Source: Aphanomyces cochlioides (Eukaryota > Oomycota > Saprolegniomycetes > Saprolegniales > Verrucalvaceae). From it: a stretch of 64,000 nucleotides of DNA. The translations under genes were made by a program, and so were the position numbers. The DNA lies in NCBI GenBank assembly GCA_019828595.1, contig JAHQRK010000023.1:1116001-1180000 (forward strand), written 5' to 3'. Shown piece after piece: positions 1 to 11,600 of this stretch; position 1 is the stretch's first letter, and each line of letters starts with the position of its first letter. The notes beneath the pieces were generated by a model, which was not told the origin of the DNA, did no database searches, and saw nothing but the letters and a program-made list of their open reading frames with translations.

Positions 1-75
1 CGGACTGGCCAGTTCCATCGTCTGCCAGAGGTGGAAACCATTGAAAGGGAGAAAACCACTTGGACTTGGTGCCGT

Positions 76-3000
76 TTATTTGGTCGTGCAGGACCGGGGT
101 GTTTTTGACGAGGTCGCGACAGGGACCAGTGCCGGTTTTTGGTGAGGTCGGACATTCGACCAAGAAGTTTTTGATGAGGTCCCAACAGAGACCAGAGCAC
201 TGGTACGTGCCGCAGGAGAAGTGCATTCACACCGAGCAGCAGGACGCAAACATGGGCAGTCCATAGGCTGCGAGACGCTGGTACGCGTAGATTGGTGTGT
301 GGACAGGCTGGTGGAGTCGCTGGTACGCGTTGCCAAACCATATGCCATAGTCCAAGCATAATTCGAGAGAGGGGCACCAGAGGCCAACGGTGGCTTGGCT
401 AAGCCCAGCTTGTCCCTAAGTGGGAGAAAGATAGCCGCAGGTAGCGGTTTGGTGAAGAGATCGGCGACGTTGTCCTTCGAGGGCACGTACTCAAGACGCA
501 GCTCCTGCAGTTGAATGATGGACTGGATTGGTCGCAGTCGCAATTGCTGGCTGGTTGTCAGCATGGAGGATAACGCCGGTGGCTATGGGATTGCCAAGCT
601 CACAGTTGAGAGTGCGCATGAATAGCACTTCCTTGGCGGCTTGAGCCAGAGCGATATACTCGGCCTCGGTGGTCGATTGCGCCACGATACGCTGGCATTG
701 GGATGCCCAAGACACGAAACAGTCACCAACATATGTGCAGTACCCACGGACCGATCGGCGAAACAGTCACCAACATATGTGCAGTACCCACGGACCGATC
801 GGCGAATGTCTGGGTTGGCGGCATAGTCGGAGTCGGTGTAGCCTCGCAGATCGAGGTCAGAGCCGCGGTAGACCAGACCAAAGTCGATCGTGCCAGCGAC
901 GTAGCGCATAACTTGCTTCATTTTGCCGATATGCGACTTGCCTGGATTGTTCAGGTAGCGACTGAGGGCTTGGACAGCATAGGCGAGATCCGGTCTCGTC
1001 CCAAGCATCAGGTACATCAGCGAGCCGATGCCTTGACGGAAGTTGGCATGGTTGTGGCGTTCGGCTTCAGTCCGGACATGCCCATCCGATGGACAGTCGC
1101 TTCCATCCAACACCTTATCGAGCGGTGTGATGGCTGGTCTGGCTTGATCCAGGTCAAAGCGCTTTAACATGTTCTTGGCATTTAGCGGCTGTGAGATGTG
1201 CATGATGCGCTTCTCACGGTCGCGTACGACACGGATGCCGAGGATATAGTGGATCGGTCCCATGTCTTTGGACGCAAAGCGGCTCTTGATGGCTGTCTTC
1301 ACATCTGCCATCACATTGTCATTCTCAGCCACGATGACCAAGCCATCCACGTAGATTGCCACGATGGCCAGCTGGTTTTTCAGCCGTCGCACATAGATGC
1401 AGCTTTCGACGTTCGTTTTCTCGAAGCCGATGCCTCCCAGGAAGGTTGTCAGCACCTGTGCCATTCCCTGGGAGCCTGCTTGAGCCCATACAAGGCTTTG
1501 ATAAGCAAGCACGACACTTGCGGTGGACTGCTTGCGAGTCCAGAGTCACCTATCCAGTTAGCATCTGTGATAACGTCCCTCATCTGTAGACCCTCGGGGA
1601 GGTCGAGATAGATCTCTTCTTCCAATGTTCCGTTGAGGAACGCAGTGTCGATATCCATTTGGTCGATGGGCAAGTCCAGTGCATTGCCTATGGCGAGGAG
1701 TGTGCGCAGGCTTTCGAGTCTCATGACTGGCGCGAACACCTCATCGTAGTCGAGGCCCTTGACTTGCAGGAACCCCTTGACGACCAGTCGAGCCTTGAAT
1801 CGCTCGATCGAGCCGTCGCTCTTCTCTTTGACGCGGAAGACCCACGTGGTCTTGAGCGTTTTTCTGTCTTGAGGAGGCTTGACGTACTTCCACGTGCCAT
1901 TCGACTTGATGTACGCCAACTCCTTTTCGATGGCAACCTTCCAGTGCTCCCACTCTTTGGAGGCCATAGCCTCTTCATAGTTGCGTGGAATGGGAATACT
2001 GGAAGCGGAACAGCAGCACTGTATGCTTCCGATTTGGCCATTTCGACTTCAGCTCTGACGAGCTCTTCAGATTGAGCTTGCAGCCTAGACTGCTTGAGCA
2101 GCTTGGAGCTGGACGGGCTGAAGTCCAGGTTATGGCATACAAGGTGACTGCCATGTGGTGCAGCCAGATTGATTTCTCCCAAATCATTATCTGGGATGCT
2201 GAACTGCTGCACGAAGCTCTCCAAAGCGTTGCTTTCTTCGTCGTCGAGAGTGTCCTTAGTGGTCTCTCCATTGAAGAGGAAGTCGACGTCCTGGGATGCT
2301 TGGCGGCTGTAGAAGTCGAACGTCAAGTCGTGGATCTGTGCCAACTTGAGCAGCTGCTTCCGCTTCAATTCTTGAGACGCGACAGAATCCAGTTCGTCAA
2401 ACGTGACGTGGATGGATACAAGCAGCTGTCCTGTAGTGCAGTCGAGCACTTTGTAGGCGTGTCGGTCCTCGGCATAGCCTAGGAAGATGCCTCTGATGGC
2501 CTTGTAGTCCAGTTTCTGTCGCTTGGTTTTTGCCCTCCCGGCATCTGTGCTCACATTGACTTTGCTTGGAATGTGCACATAGCACAAGCTGCCGAATACA
2601 CGCATGGCACTGAGATTCGGCTGGTACCCGTGCCACAGTTCGAACGCAGTCGTCTTGCGGGTGCCGCTGGGACACCGATTGAGGCAGTAGACTGCGCATT
2701 GCACCGCATGATCCCACAGTTGATTTGGCAGGTTGCCGTCGATCAGCATGGATCGAGCCTTGGCAAAGACGTCTCGAAAACGGACCTCCACCTTGCCATT
2801 TTGTTGACTAGTGCATGGAACCGACGTGGAGTGAAGGATCCCTTCTTTGGCACAGAAATCCTTCAGTTGCTTGTTTACGAACTCGCCTCCATTATCTGAA
2901 TGGAGCTCGCTGAGCGGCAGGTTGTGTTTATTCTGGATGACTGCTCGATGCTGGACGAGCAGCTCATTGAACTCACTCTTCTTTGTGAGACAGTAGCAAG

Positions 3001-4399
3001 TGATGAAGCTAGAATGGCTGTCAACAAAGAGACACACATACCGAGAGCCATCCAGCGCAGGAGTCTCGATTGGACCAGCGAGGTCCGAGTGTACTTTCGC
3101 ATTGCATCGGTTGACCGATGCAGCCGACGACGGCAGTTTGACTCGTCGAGTCTTCTTGCCGAGTTCACATGCGTCACAGATCCAACCGTCTAGGTCGGAC
3201 TGGACAACTTTGAAACCTCGAACGACGCCTTCGTCGAGCAGGCGCTTCATTGCAACTGGGTTGAGATGGCCAAGTCGTTTGTGCCAGAGGTCAAACGTTG
3301 GGTGTGCCATCATGGCATTGGCTTCAGCCTTCTCAAGAGGCTCATCGGCTCGGATATGCTTGAGAATGTAAAGCGGCTCCTGGGGATCGCCGATCACAGT
3401 GATCGACTGGGAGTTGCTCATGACAACCAGATGATCTTCAGTCGTTTCGAAGTTGAACTTGAGTCCAGCTTTGGCCGACTTGCGAACGGAGATGAGGTTT
3501 CGATTGAACTTGGGCATGTACAGCACGCCAGTCAGCTTGATCTTCACACGTTGATCGGTCAGATCACATTTGACGGTGAGAATGACCGATCCAACGCCTT
3601 CAACAGCTACATGTCCACCATTGGGTAGACCGACCGTGTTGGCTGTGGACTTGGTGGAAGCCTCCATCTGGTCGAACATTTCGCGGACATAGCACATGTG
3701 GTGGGTGGCTCCAGAGTCGACCACCCACTCATACTTCAGCTCGCTGAGTCCACGAGTGGACACTCGGCTAGCCCAGGCTGAGCCAGACCACTTCCAGTCT
3801 TCACTTCCTTCGGTCTTCATGTCCATGGCTTCATCGTCGTCAAACCTCTCGCTGAGATTTGATTCGACGATGTTGGCCCGCTTGTTGGCTTGGTCAAGAT
3901 CATTTTGATGTCTTCTCTTCATGAAGCACTTGTCAGCTTTGTGGCCTTTTCGCTTGCAGTATTCACACGTCTCATTGACGTGTGGATTGGGAGCTTTTGC
4001 TCCCTGGGGGCGCTTGCTTGGATGGCCTCGTCCAGAGGCCAGATTGGCTTCAATTGAATCCAGCCTACGAAACAAGTCCAGCTGTTGCTGCGCCAGTTGC
4101 GCTGCGTGCGCTTCAGCCGCATTTCCTTGCAACGCCTTCTTGTCTTCCTTTCGCTTGGCAGCCAGCTCACTTCCACGACGAGCTGCCTCGGTTCTGATGT
4201 TGGCTTCAAGCTCGTCGTAGCTTGGAGCTGACTTGAGAATCCAGAAGCTGGTCTTGAAAGTGTTCCAGCTGTCGGGCAACGACCCAAGCAGCAACGCTGT
4301 TAGTTGACTGGTCTTCAACCCTTCGCCCATCTCGTTGAGCTTCTCAGAGTGTTCTCTGAATACTGTGAGGTGCTCGTTTACATCAGAGCCGCTAGCCAT
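76..4399 (-). pseudogene. Copia gag-pol polyprotein (zinc knuckle, protease, integrase, RT, RNase H), frame-broken
   Basis: From 4399 downwards a long frame encodes the rest of Gag with a CCHC knuckle (CEYCKRKGHKADKC, near residue 150), an aspartic protease (VVDSGATHHM, near 230), the integrase HHCC region (HKRLGHL and CDACELGK) and the integrase core (HSDLAGP, HSDNGGEF). The frame breaks near 1985. Reverse transcriptase follows at 1449-1967 (DYDEVFAPVMRLESLR, KALYGLKQAPREW), shifts near 1460 and continues at 583-1512, where the usual YVDD reads YVDG. RNase H (STTEAEYIALAQAAKEVLF) and the KDNVADLFTKPL tail lie in further frames at 491-715 and 76-564. At least four frame breaks make this a dead copy. 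Assignment to Copia is secure from domain order. Confidence 0.9.
715..802. repeat. 44-bp exact tandem duplication inside RNase H coding sequence
   Basis: Two adjacent identical 44-base units occupy 715-758 and 759-802. Because 44 is not a multiple of three, the duplication shifts the frame just after GYCTYVGDCF, in the RNase H region of the Copia polyprotein. The alternate frame resumes with VSWASQCQRIVAQ. Confidence 0.95.
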
Positions 4400-4410
4400 C
4401 TTGAGGTTGG

Positions 4411-5064
4411 TCAGCTTCCCAAGGAGGCTGGCACTCGTTCCCCATTTGACCTCGAGGTACTTGTTGCATATGGTCTCCCAGATGTAGCAGCTGATTCTTC
4501 ACCGGTGACTCCGAGAAGAAGATCATCTCGAATCGAGTCCATGAGCAGTGTCACGGCCAACCGATCGAGGTGGTCCCATTGGGCACCCTCGCCTGGTGTC
4601 GATGGTCGGATTTCCGTTCCAGCGACGATATCCCAGAGTCGCGCTGCCTTCAAGTGGTTTCGGATGGCTTTGAGCCAATAGTGGAAATTGTTCCCAACAA
4701 TGTTTTTCGTTGGGAGCCACTTGAGGGCTCCAACGGCCTTGACTCGTTCGCTATGGCTGAACGTTTGGACGTTCCACAGCTCATTCGCATCACGCCGATG
4801 TCTGTCGACGGACGGCGCTCCTCGTTGTTGCACGTTGGCAGTGCTGCGGGATCGTGAATTCGGTCCATAGTGGGACCGTGGACGGTCTCGGCTGGAGCTG
4901 TGCCTGTAGCTCCTGCTTTGAGACCGTCGTTCGCTGTCGCGACCGGATGATCTCCTGTTTCTATGGTATGACCGACGTCGAGGACTCTCTCGTCGGCGTG
5001 CCATCTCGCTTGCAAAGACGAATGGAACTAGAAACCGCCGCCCATTGGCGAGTGATTCTTCCAT
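4411..5064 (-). pseudogene. Copia gag N-terminal part with Arg/Ser-rich head
   Basis: This reading frame starts at 5064 on the minus strand, about 140 bases inside the putative LTR. Its first ~75 residues are very rich in arginine and serine (stretches such as RRRESPRRRS and SRDRPRSH), which is unusual for Copia Gag and suggests RNA binding. It continues as a Copia-type gag region (LKWLPTKNIVGNNFHYW, then a helical segment ending in LLLGVTGEES). The frame is lost near 4500: the downstream gag sequence (NEHLTVFREHSEKLNEMG) continues in the frame that starts at 4399. A one-base indel is the simplest explanation. The start is the first ATG of the open frame and is uncertain. Confidence 0.75.
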
Positions 5065-5205
5065 AATGGAAGAAATCGCGGGTAATGATTGGAGGAGCCT
5101 TTGTCCTTCGCCGCCATGGATCGTACATTCGAGCTACAGCCACAGAAGGACGCATACAAGGTGGCTCCACCTTGTTCCATCCATCCAAGGGGTGGGAAGC
5201 CCCTT

Positions 5206-5217
5206 GGGCTCATAACC
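5206..5217 (-). other. Possible primer binding site
   Basis: Four bases inside the putative LTR the minus strand reads GGTTATGAGCCC, resembling the tRNA-initiator-Met-type Copia primer site (TGGTATCAGAGC) in position and partly in sequence. The match is imperfect. Confidence 0.35.
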
Positions 5218-5220
5218 TAT

Positions 5221-5645
5221 TGATTTGGTGAACATGGTGGAACATTACGTTTAGTATAAGGGGATCCCTCCATTGGCCACTCTGAATGTCAGTCGTCTTT
5301 GCAGATGGCCACGGCGGAGTCGACGTCTGGTTTCTGGCGTCGAAGCGCCGTTGTGGAGCCAGTGCGAACTAACAAGACACGTGATGTAAGAGGTGTATTT
5401 ACAGGAGTAAGAGAGACAGCCACGCGACTACTCTAAGGGGTGCCGCCGGGAATAGATATATCCCTAACCCTGACAAAGCACCGTACATCAATTGTCATAA
5501 TGGACGAGGAATTCCAACTGGTCAGGCAATAGACAACTCAGAGGCTCATAGTAGAGCATGGAAATCAACACAGTTCCCAGCACATGCACCTAGTGCACCT
5601 AGTTACGTGGCAGCGCACCTGGAATCTCATGACCAGTTCCCAACA
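5221..5645 (-). repeat. Putative 5' LTR of the Copia element
   Basis: On the minus strand this 425-bp stretch begins TGTTGGGAACTGG and ends CACCAAATCA, so it has the TG...CA termini of an LTR. It lies between the satellite and the element's leader. A related TGCTGGGAACTG motif recurs about 60 bases inside. No second LTR copy is visible for comparison, so the boundaries rest on termini and position only. Confidence 0.5.
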
Positions 5646-5661
5646 CGAGAAATTCCCTCAT

Positions 5662-8600
5662 AAGTCAAAAAACGTAGGAACACTATTTGATATTTTGATA
5701 CATCGTAGGAAAAATATTCCTATATTTTCCATTTTTCGAATCAAAATTCTCACACATGAACTTGATTAAAGTATAGAATTAGTTTTCACCGACATTTATG
5801 GGAAATCGTAGGTACAAAATTCCTACGATTCACCGACCAATCATACAACTATAAAATCTCTTTATATTGACCAATTATACTGTAGAATGTCATCTATCTG
5901 AGTGTTTGGAGCGGATGAACGTGTGCCAGATTCATGAGCCCGTCAAAGTAGCACTGAAATCCTTGCACACTTCCTTCTCATGTTAGGATTCAACGTCAGA
6001 AGCTTCAGGTGGTAGCTCATGCCCGTTAAAAGGAGAAAGATTTGAATAGACTAGTGAAAATTTGACAAGATGACTCCTGTCGTATCTCACGTTCAACCAT
6101 CAAAAGGACTCAAAAACTAAATATCTACACTTTACGTAGGATATTTCTAACTCTCCTTTGTTGCATGTGTAAAGTTTTACCAGTAATTCACTTCGTCGAC
6201 ATTCTCCTCATGAAGAATGCTTCAAACAGGCTGCGTCCTCAGCCTGCACTGTGTGTCTATATGAGATGAACACAACATTGGACTCCACTACTTGTACGAG
6301 GTGCTTGATGCAATCAAGCGTGTCTGAATCTTAGCCTTAAAACATGTAATCACACGCAAAATCTGGGGTAAAATCGCAGTAAATGTAGTAAATACATTTA
6401 AAAAACGAATACTGAATAAAAACAGTACCCTTTTCAATGTGAGCCATACAAGCTGGAAGCACGCCCCTGGAATCGGGACCATGTTAACTTGGTCGTGGCG
6501 CATGAAGTTTCACCTCGATGCAATCGAAAGATCTCTAATCAACTCAAAATCAGCCAATTATAATGAAAAGTTAATTTGATTCGTCAAAATCTAAGTGTAG
6601 GCAATCCGTTCCTACGATTTCCAATCACAATACATAAGTCGAAAAACGTAGGAACACTATTTGGTATTTTGATACATCGTAGGAAAAATATTCCTATATT
6701 TTCCATTTTTCGAATCAAAATTCTCACACATGAACTTGATTAAAGTATAGAATTAGTTTTCACCGACATTTATGGGAAATCGTAGGTACAAAATTCCTAC
6801 GATTCACCGACCAATCATACAACTATAAAATCTCTTTATATTGACCAATTATACTGTAGAATGTCATCTATCTGAGTGTTTGGAGCGGATGAACGTGTGC
6901 CAGATTCATGAGCCCGTCAAAGTAGCACTGAAATCCTTGCACACTTCCTTCTCATGTTAGGATTCAACGTCAGAAGCTTCAGGTGGTAGCTCATGCCCGT
7001 TAAAAGGAGAAAGATTTGAATAGACTAGTGAAAATTTGACAAGATGACTCCTGTCGTATCTCACGTTCAACCATCAAAAGGACTCAAAAACTAAATATCT
7101 ACACTTTACGTAGGATATTTCTAACTCTCCTTTGTTGCATGTGTAAAGTTTTACCAGTAATTCACTTCGTCGACATTCTCCTCATGAAGAATGCTTCAAA
7201 CAGGCTGCGTCCTCAGCCTGCACTGTGTGTCTATATGAGATGAACACAACATTGGACTCCACTACTTGTACGAGGTGCTTGATGCAATCAAGCGTGTCTG
7301 AATCTTAGCCTTAAAACATGTAATCACACGCAAAATCTGGGGTAAAATCGCAGTAAATGTAGTAAATACATTTAAAAAACGAATACTGAATAAAAACAGT
7401 ACCCTTTTCAATGTGAGCCATACAAGCTGGAAGCACGCCCCTGGAATCGGGACCATGTTAACTTGGTCGTGGCGCATGAAGTTTCACCTCGATGCAATCG
7501 AAAGATCTCTAATCAACTCAAAATCAGCCAATTATAATGAAAAGTTAATTTGATTCGTCAAAATCTAAGTGTAGGCAATCCGTTCCTACGATTTCCAATC
7601 ACAATACATAAGTCGAAAAACGTAGGAACACTATTTGGTATTTTGATACATCGTAGGAAAAATATTCCTATATTTTCCATTTTTCGAATCAAAATTCTCA
7701 CACATGAACTTGATTAAAGTATAGAATTAGTTTTCACCGACATTTATGGGAATCGTAGGTACAAAATTCCTACGATTCACCGACCAATCATACAACTATA
7801 AAATCTCTTTATATTGACCAATTATACTGTAGAATGTCATCTATCTGAGTGTTTGGAGCGGATGAACGTGTGCCAGATTCATGAGCCCGTCAAAGTAGCA
7901 CTGAAATCCTTGCACACTTCCTTCTCATGTTAGGATTCAACGTCAGAAGCTTCAGGTGGTAGCTCATGCCCGTTAAAAGGAGAAAGATTTGAATAGACTA
8001 GTGAAAATTTGACAAGATGACTCCTGTCGTATCTCACGTTCAACCATCAAAAGGACTCAAAAACTAAATATCTACACTTTACGTAGGATATTTCTAACTC
8101 TCCTTTGTTGCATGTGTAAAGTTTTACCAGTAATTCACTTCGTCGACATTCTCCTCATGAAGAATGCTTCAAACAGGCTGCGTCCTCAGCCTGCACTGTG
8201 TGTCTATATGAGATGAACACAACATTGGACTCCACTACTTGTACGAGGTGCTTGATGCAATCAAGCGTGTCTGAATCTTAGCCTTAAAACATGTAATCAC
8301 ACGCAAAATCTGGGGTAAAATCGCAGTAAATGTAGTAAATACATTTAAAAAACGAATACTGAATAAAAACAGTACCCTTTTCAATGTGAGCCATACAAGC
8401 TGGAAGCACGCCCCTGGAATCGGGACCATGTTAACTTGGTCGTGGCGCATGAAGTTTCACCTCGATGCAATCGAAAGATCTCTAATCAACTCAAAATCAG
8501 CCAATTATAATGAAAAGTTAATTTGATTCGTCAAAATCTAAGTGTAGGCAATCCGTTCCTACGATTTCCAATCACAATACATAAGTCGAAAAACGTAGGA

Positions 8601-11600
8601 ACACTATTTGGTATTTTGATACATCGTAGGAAAAATATTCCTATATTTTCCATTTTTCGAATCAAAATTCTCACACATGAACTTGATTAAAGTATAGAAT
8701 TAGTTTTCACCGACATTTATGGGAAATCGTAGGTACAAAATTCCTACGATTCACCGACCAATCATACAACTATAAAATCTCTTTATATTGACCAATTATA
8801 CTGTAGAATGTCATCTATCTGAGTGTTTGGAGCGGATGAACGTGTGCCAGATTCATGAGCCCGTCAAAGTAGCACTGAAATCCTTGCACACTTCCTTCTC
8901 ATGTTAGGATTCAACGTCAGAAGCTTCAGGTGGTAGCTCATGCCCGTTAAAAGGAGAAAGATTTGAATAGACTAGTGAAAATTTGACAAGATGACTCCTG
9001 TCGTATCTCACGTTCAACCATCAAAAGGACTCAAAAACTAAATATCTACACTTTACGTAGGATATTTCTAACTCTCCTTTGTTGCATGTGTAAAGTTTTA
9101 CCAGTAATTCACTTCGTCGACATTCTCCTCATGAAGAATGCTTCAAACAGGCTGCGTCCTCAGCCTGCACTGTGTGTCTATATGAGATGAACACAACATT
9201 GGACTCCACTACTTGTACGAGGTGCTTGATGCAATCAAGCGTGTCTGAATCTTAGCCTTAAAACATGTAATCACACGCAAAATCTGGGGTAAAATCGCAG
9301 TAAATGTAGTAAATACATTTAAAAAACGAATACTGAATAAAAACAGTACCCTTTTCAATGTGAGCCATACAAGCTGGAAGCACGCCCCTGGAATCGGGAC
9401 CATGTTAACTTGGTCGTGGCGCATGAAGTTTCACCTCGATGCAATCGAAAGATCTCTAATCAACTCAAAATCAGCCAATTATAATGAAAAGTTAATTTGA
9501 TTCGTCAAAATCTAAGTGTAGGCAATCCGTTCCTACGATTTCCAATCACAATACATAAGTCGAAAAACGTAGGAACACTATTTGGTATTTTGATACATCG
9601 TAGGAAAAATATTCCTATATTTTCCATTTTTCGAATCAAAATTCTCACACATGAACTTGATTAAAGTATAGAATTAGTTTTCACCGACATTTATGGGAAA
9701 TCGTAGGTACAAAATTCCTACGATTCACCGACCAATCATACAACTATAAAATCTCTTTATATTGACCAATTATACTGTAGAATGTCATCTATCTGAGTGT
9801 TTGGAGCGGATGAACGTGTGCCAGATTCATGAGCCCGTCAAAGTAGCACTGAAATCCTTGCACACTTCCTTCTCATGTTAGGATTCAACGTCAGAAGCTT
9901 CAGGTGGTAGCTCATGCCCGTTAAAAGGAGAAAGATTTGAATAGACTAGTGAAAATTTGACAAGATGACTCCTGTCGTATCTCACGATCAACCATCAAAA
10001 GGACTCAAAAACTAAATATCTACACTTTACGTAGGATATTTCTAACTCTCCTTTGTTGCATGTGTAAAGTTTTACCAGTAATTCACTTCGTCGACATTCT
10101 CCTCATGAAGAATGCTTCAAACAGGCTGCGTCCTCAGCCTGCACTGTGTGTCTATATGAGATGAACACAACATTGGACTCCACTACTTGTACGAGGTGCT
10201 TGATGCAATCAAGCGTGTCTGAATCTTAGCCTTAAAACATGTAATCACACGCAAAATCTGGGGTAAAATCGCAGTAAATGTAGTAAATACATTTAAAAAA
10301 CGAATACTGAATAAAAACAGTACCCTTTTCAATGTGAGCCATACAAGCTGGAAGCACGCCCCTGGAATCGGGACCATGTTAACTTGGTCGTGGCGCATGA
10401 AGTTTCACCTCGATGCAATCGAAAGATCTCTAATCAACTCAAAATCAGCCAATTATAATGAAAAGTTAATTTGATTCGTCAAAATCTAAGTGTAGGCAAT
10501 CCGTTCCTACGATTTCCAATCACAATACATAAGTCGAAAAACGTAGGAACACTATTTGGTATTTTGATACATCGTAGGAAAAATATTCCTATATTTTCCA
10601 TTTTTCGAATCAAAATTCTCACACATGAACTTGATTAAAGTATAGAATTAGTTTTCACCGACATTTATGGGAAATCGTAGGTACAAAATTCCTACGATTC
10701 ACCGACCAATCATACAACTATAAAATCTCTTTATATTGACCAATTATACTGTAGAATGTCATCTATCTGAGTGTTTGGAGCGGATGAACGTGTGCCAGAT
10801 TCATGAGCCCGTCAAAGTAGCACTGAAATCCTTGCACACTTCCTTCTCATGTTAGGATTCAACGTCAGAAGCTTCAGGTGGTAGCTCATGCCCGTTAAAA
10901 GGAGAAAGATTTGAATAGACTAGTGAAAATTTGACAAGATGACTCCTGTCGTATCTCACGATCAACCATCAAAAGGACTCAAAAACTAAATATCTACACT
11001 TTACGTAGGATATTTCTAACTCTCCTTTGTTGCATGTGTAAAGTTTTACCAGTAATTCACTTCGTCGACATTCTCCTCATGAAGAATGCTTCAAACAGGC
11101 TGCGTCCTCAGCCTGCACTGTGTGTCTATATGAGATGAACACAACATTGGACTCCACTACTTGTACGAGGTGCTTGATGCAATCAAGCGTGTCTGAATCT
11201 TAGCCTTAAAACATGTAATCACACGCAAAATCTGGGGTAAAATCGCAGTAAATGTAGTAAATACATTTAAAAAACGAATACTGAATAAAAACAGTACCCT
11301 TTTCAATGTGAGCCATACAAGCTGGAAGCACGCCCCTGGAATCGGGACCATGTTAACTTGGTCGTGGCGCATGAAGTTTCACCTCGATGCAATCGAAAGA
11401 TCTCTAATCAACTCAAAATCAGCCAATTATAATGAAAAGTTAATTTGATTCGTCAAAATCTAAGTGTAGGCAATCCGTTCCTACGATTTCCAATCACAAT
11501 ACATAAGTCGAAAAACGTAGGAACACTATTTGGTATTTTGATACATCGTAGGAAAAATATTCCTATATTTTCCATTTTTCGAATCAAAATTCTCACACAT

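Larger units (their letters stand above)
1..5645 (-). mobile_element. Ty1/Copia LTR retrotransposon, defective, left end outside or unrecognised
   Basis: Gag, protease, integrase, reverse transcriptase and RNase H coding sequences appear in Copia order on the minus strand (integrase before reverse transcriptase). The right side carries a probable 5' LTR (5221-5645) and primer binding site. No matching 3' LTR could be identified at the left edge, so the element is cut by the window or degenerate there. The coding frame is broken at about 4500, 1985, 1460 and 715-802, and the reverse transcriptase active site is altered, so the copy cannot be autonomous. It lies directly beside the left end of the satellite array, with 16 non-satellite bases between LTR and satellite. 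Confidence 0.9.

Noticed and set aside
1..60. 3' LTR of the Copia element
   Set aside because: Only GGCCAGTTCC resembles the LTR end; the rest does not match and no polypurine tract is visible.
96..340. Short direct repeats at the Copia polyprotein end (CGCTGGTACGCGT and GAGGTCnCnACAG)
   Set aside because: Real but imperfect and within a decayed tail; no functional interpretation can be supported.
6288..6503. 71-residue minus-strand reading frame repeated in 30 satellite units
   Set aside because: It recurs only because the units are nearly identical. Five units break it with a 2-bp insertion, it lacks family motifs, and no conservation beyond that of the surrounding satellite is visible.
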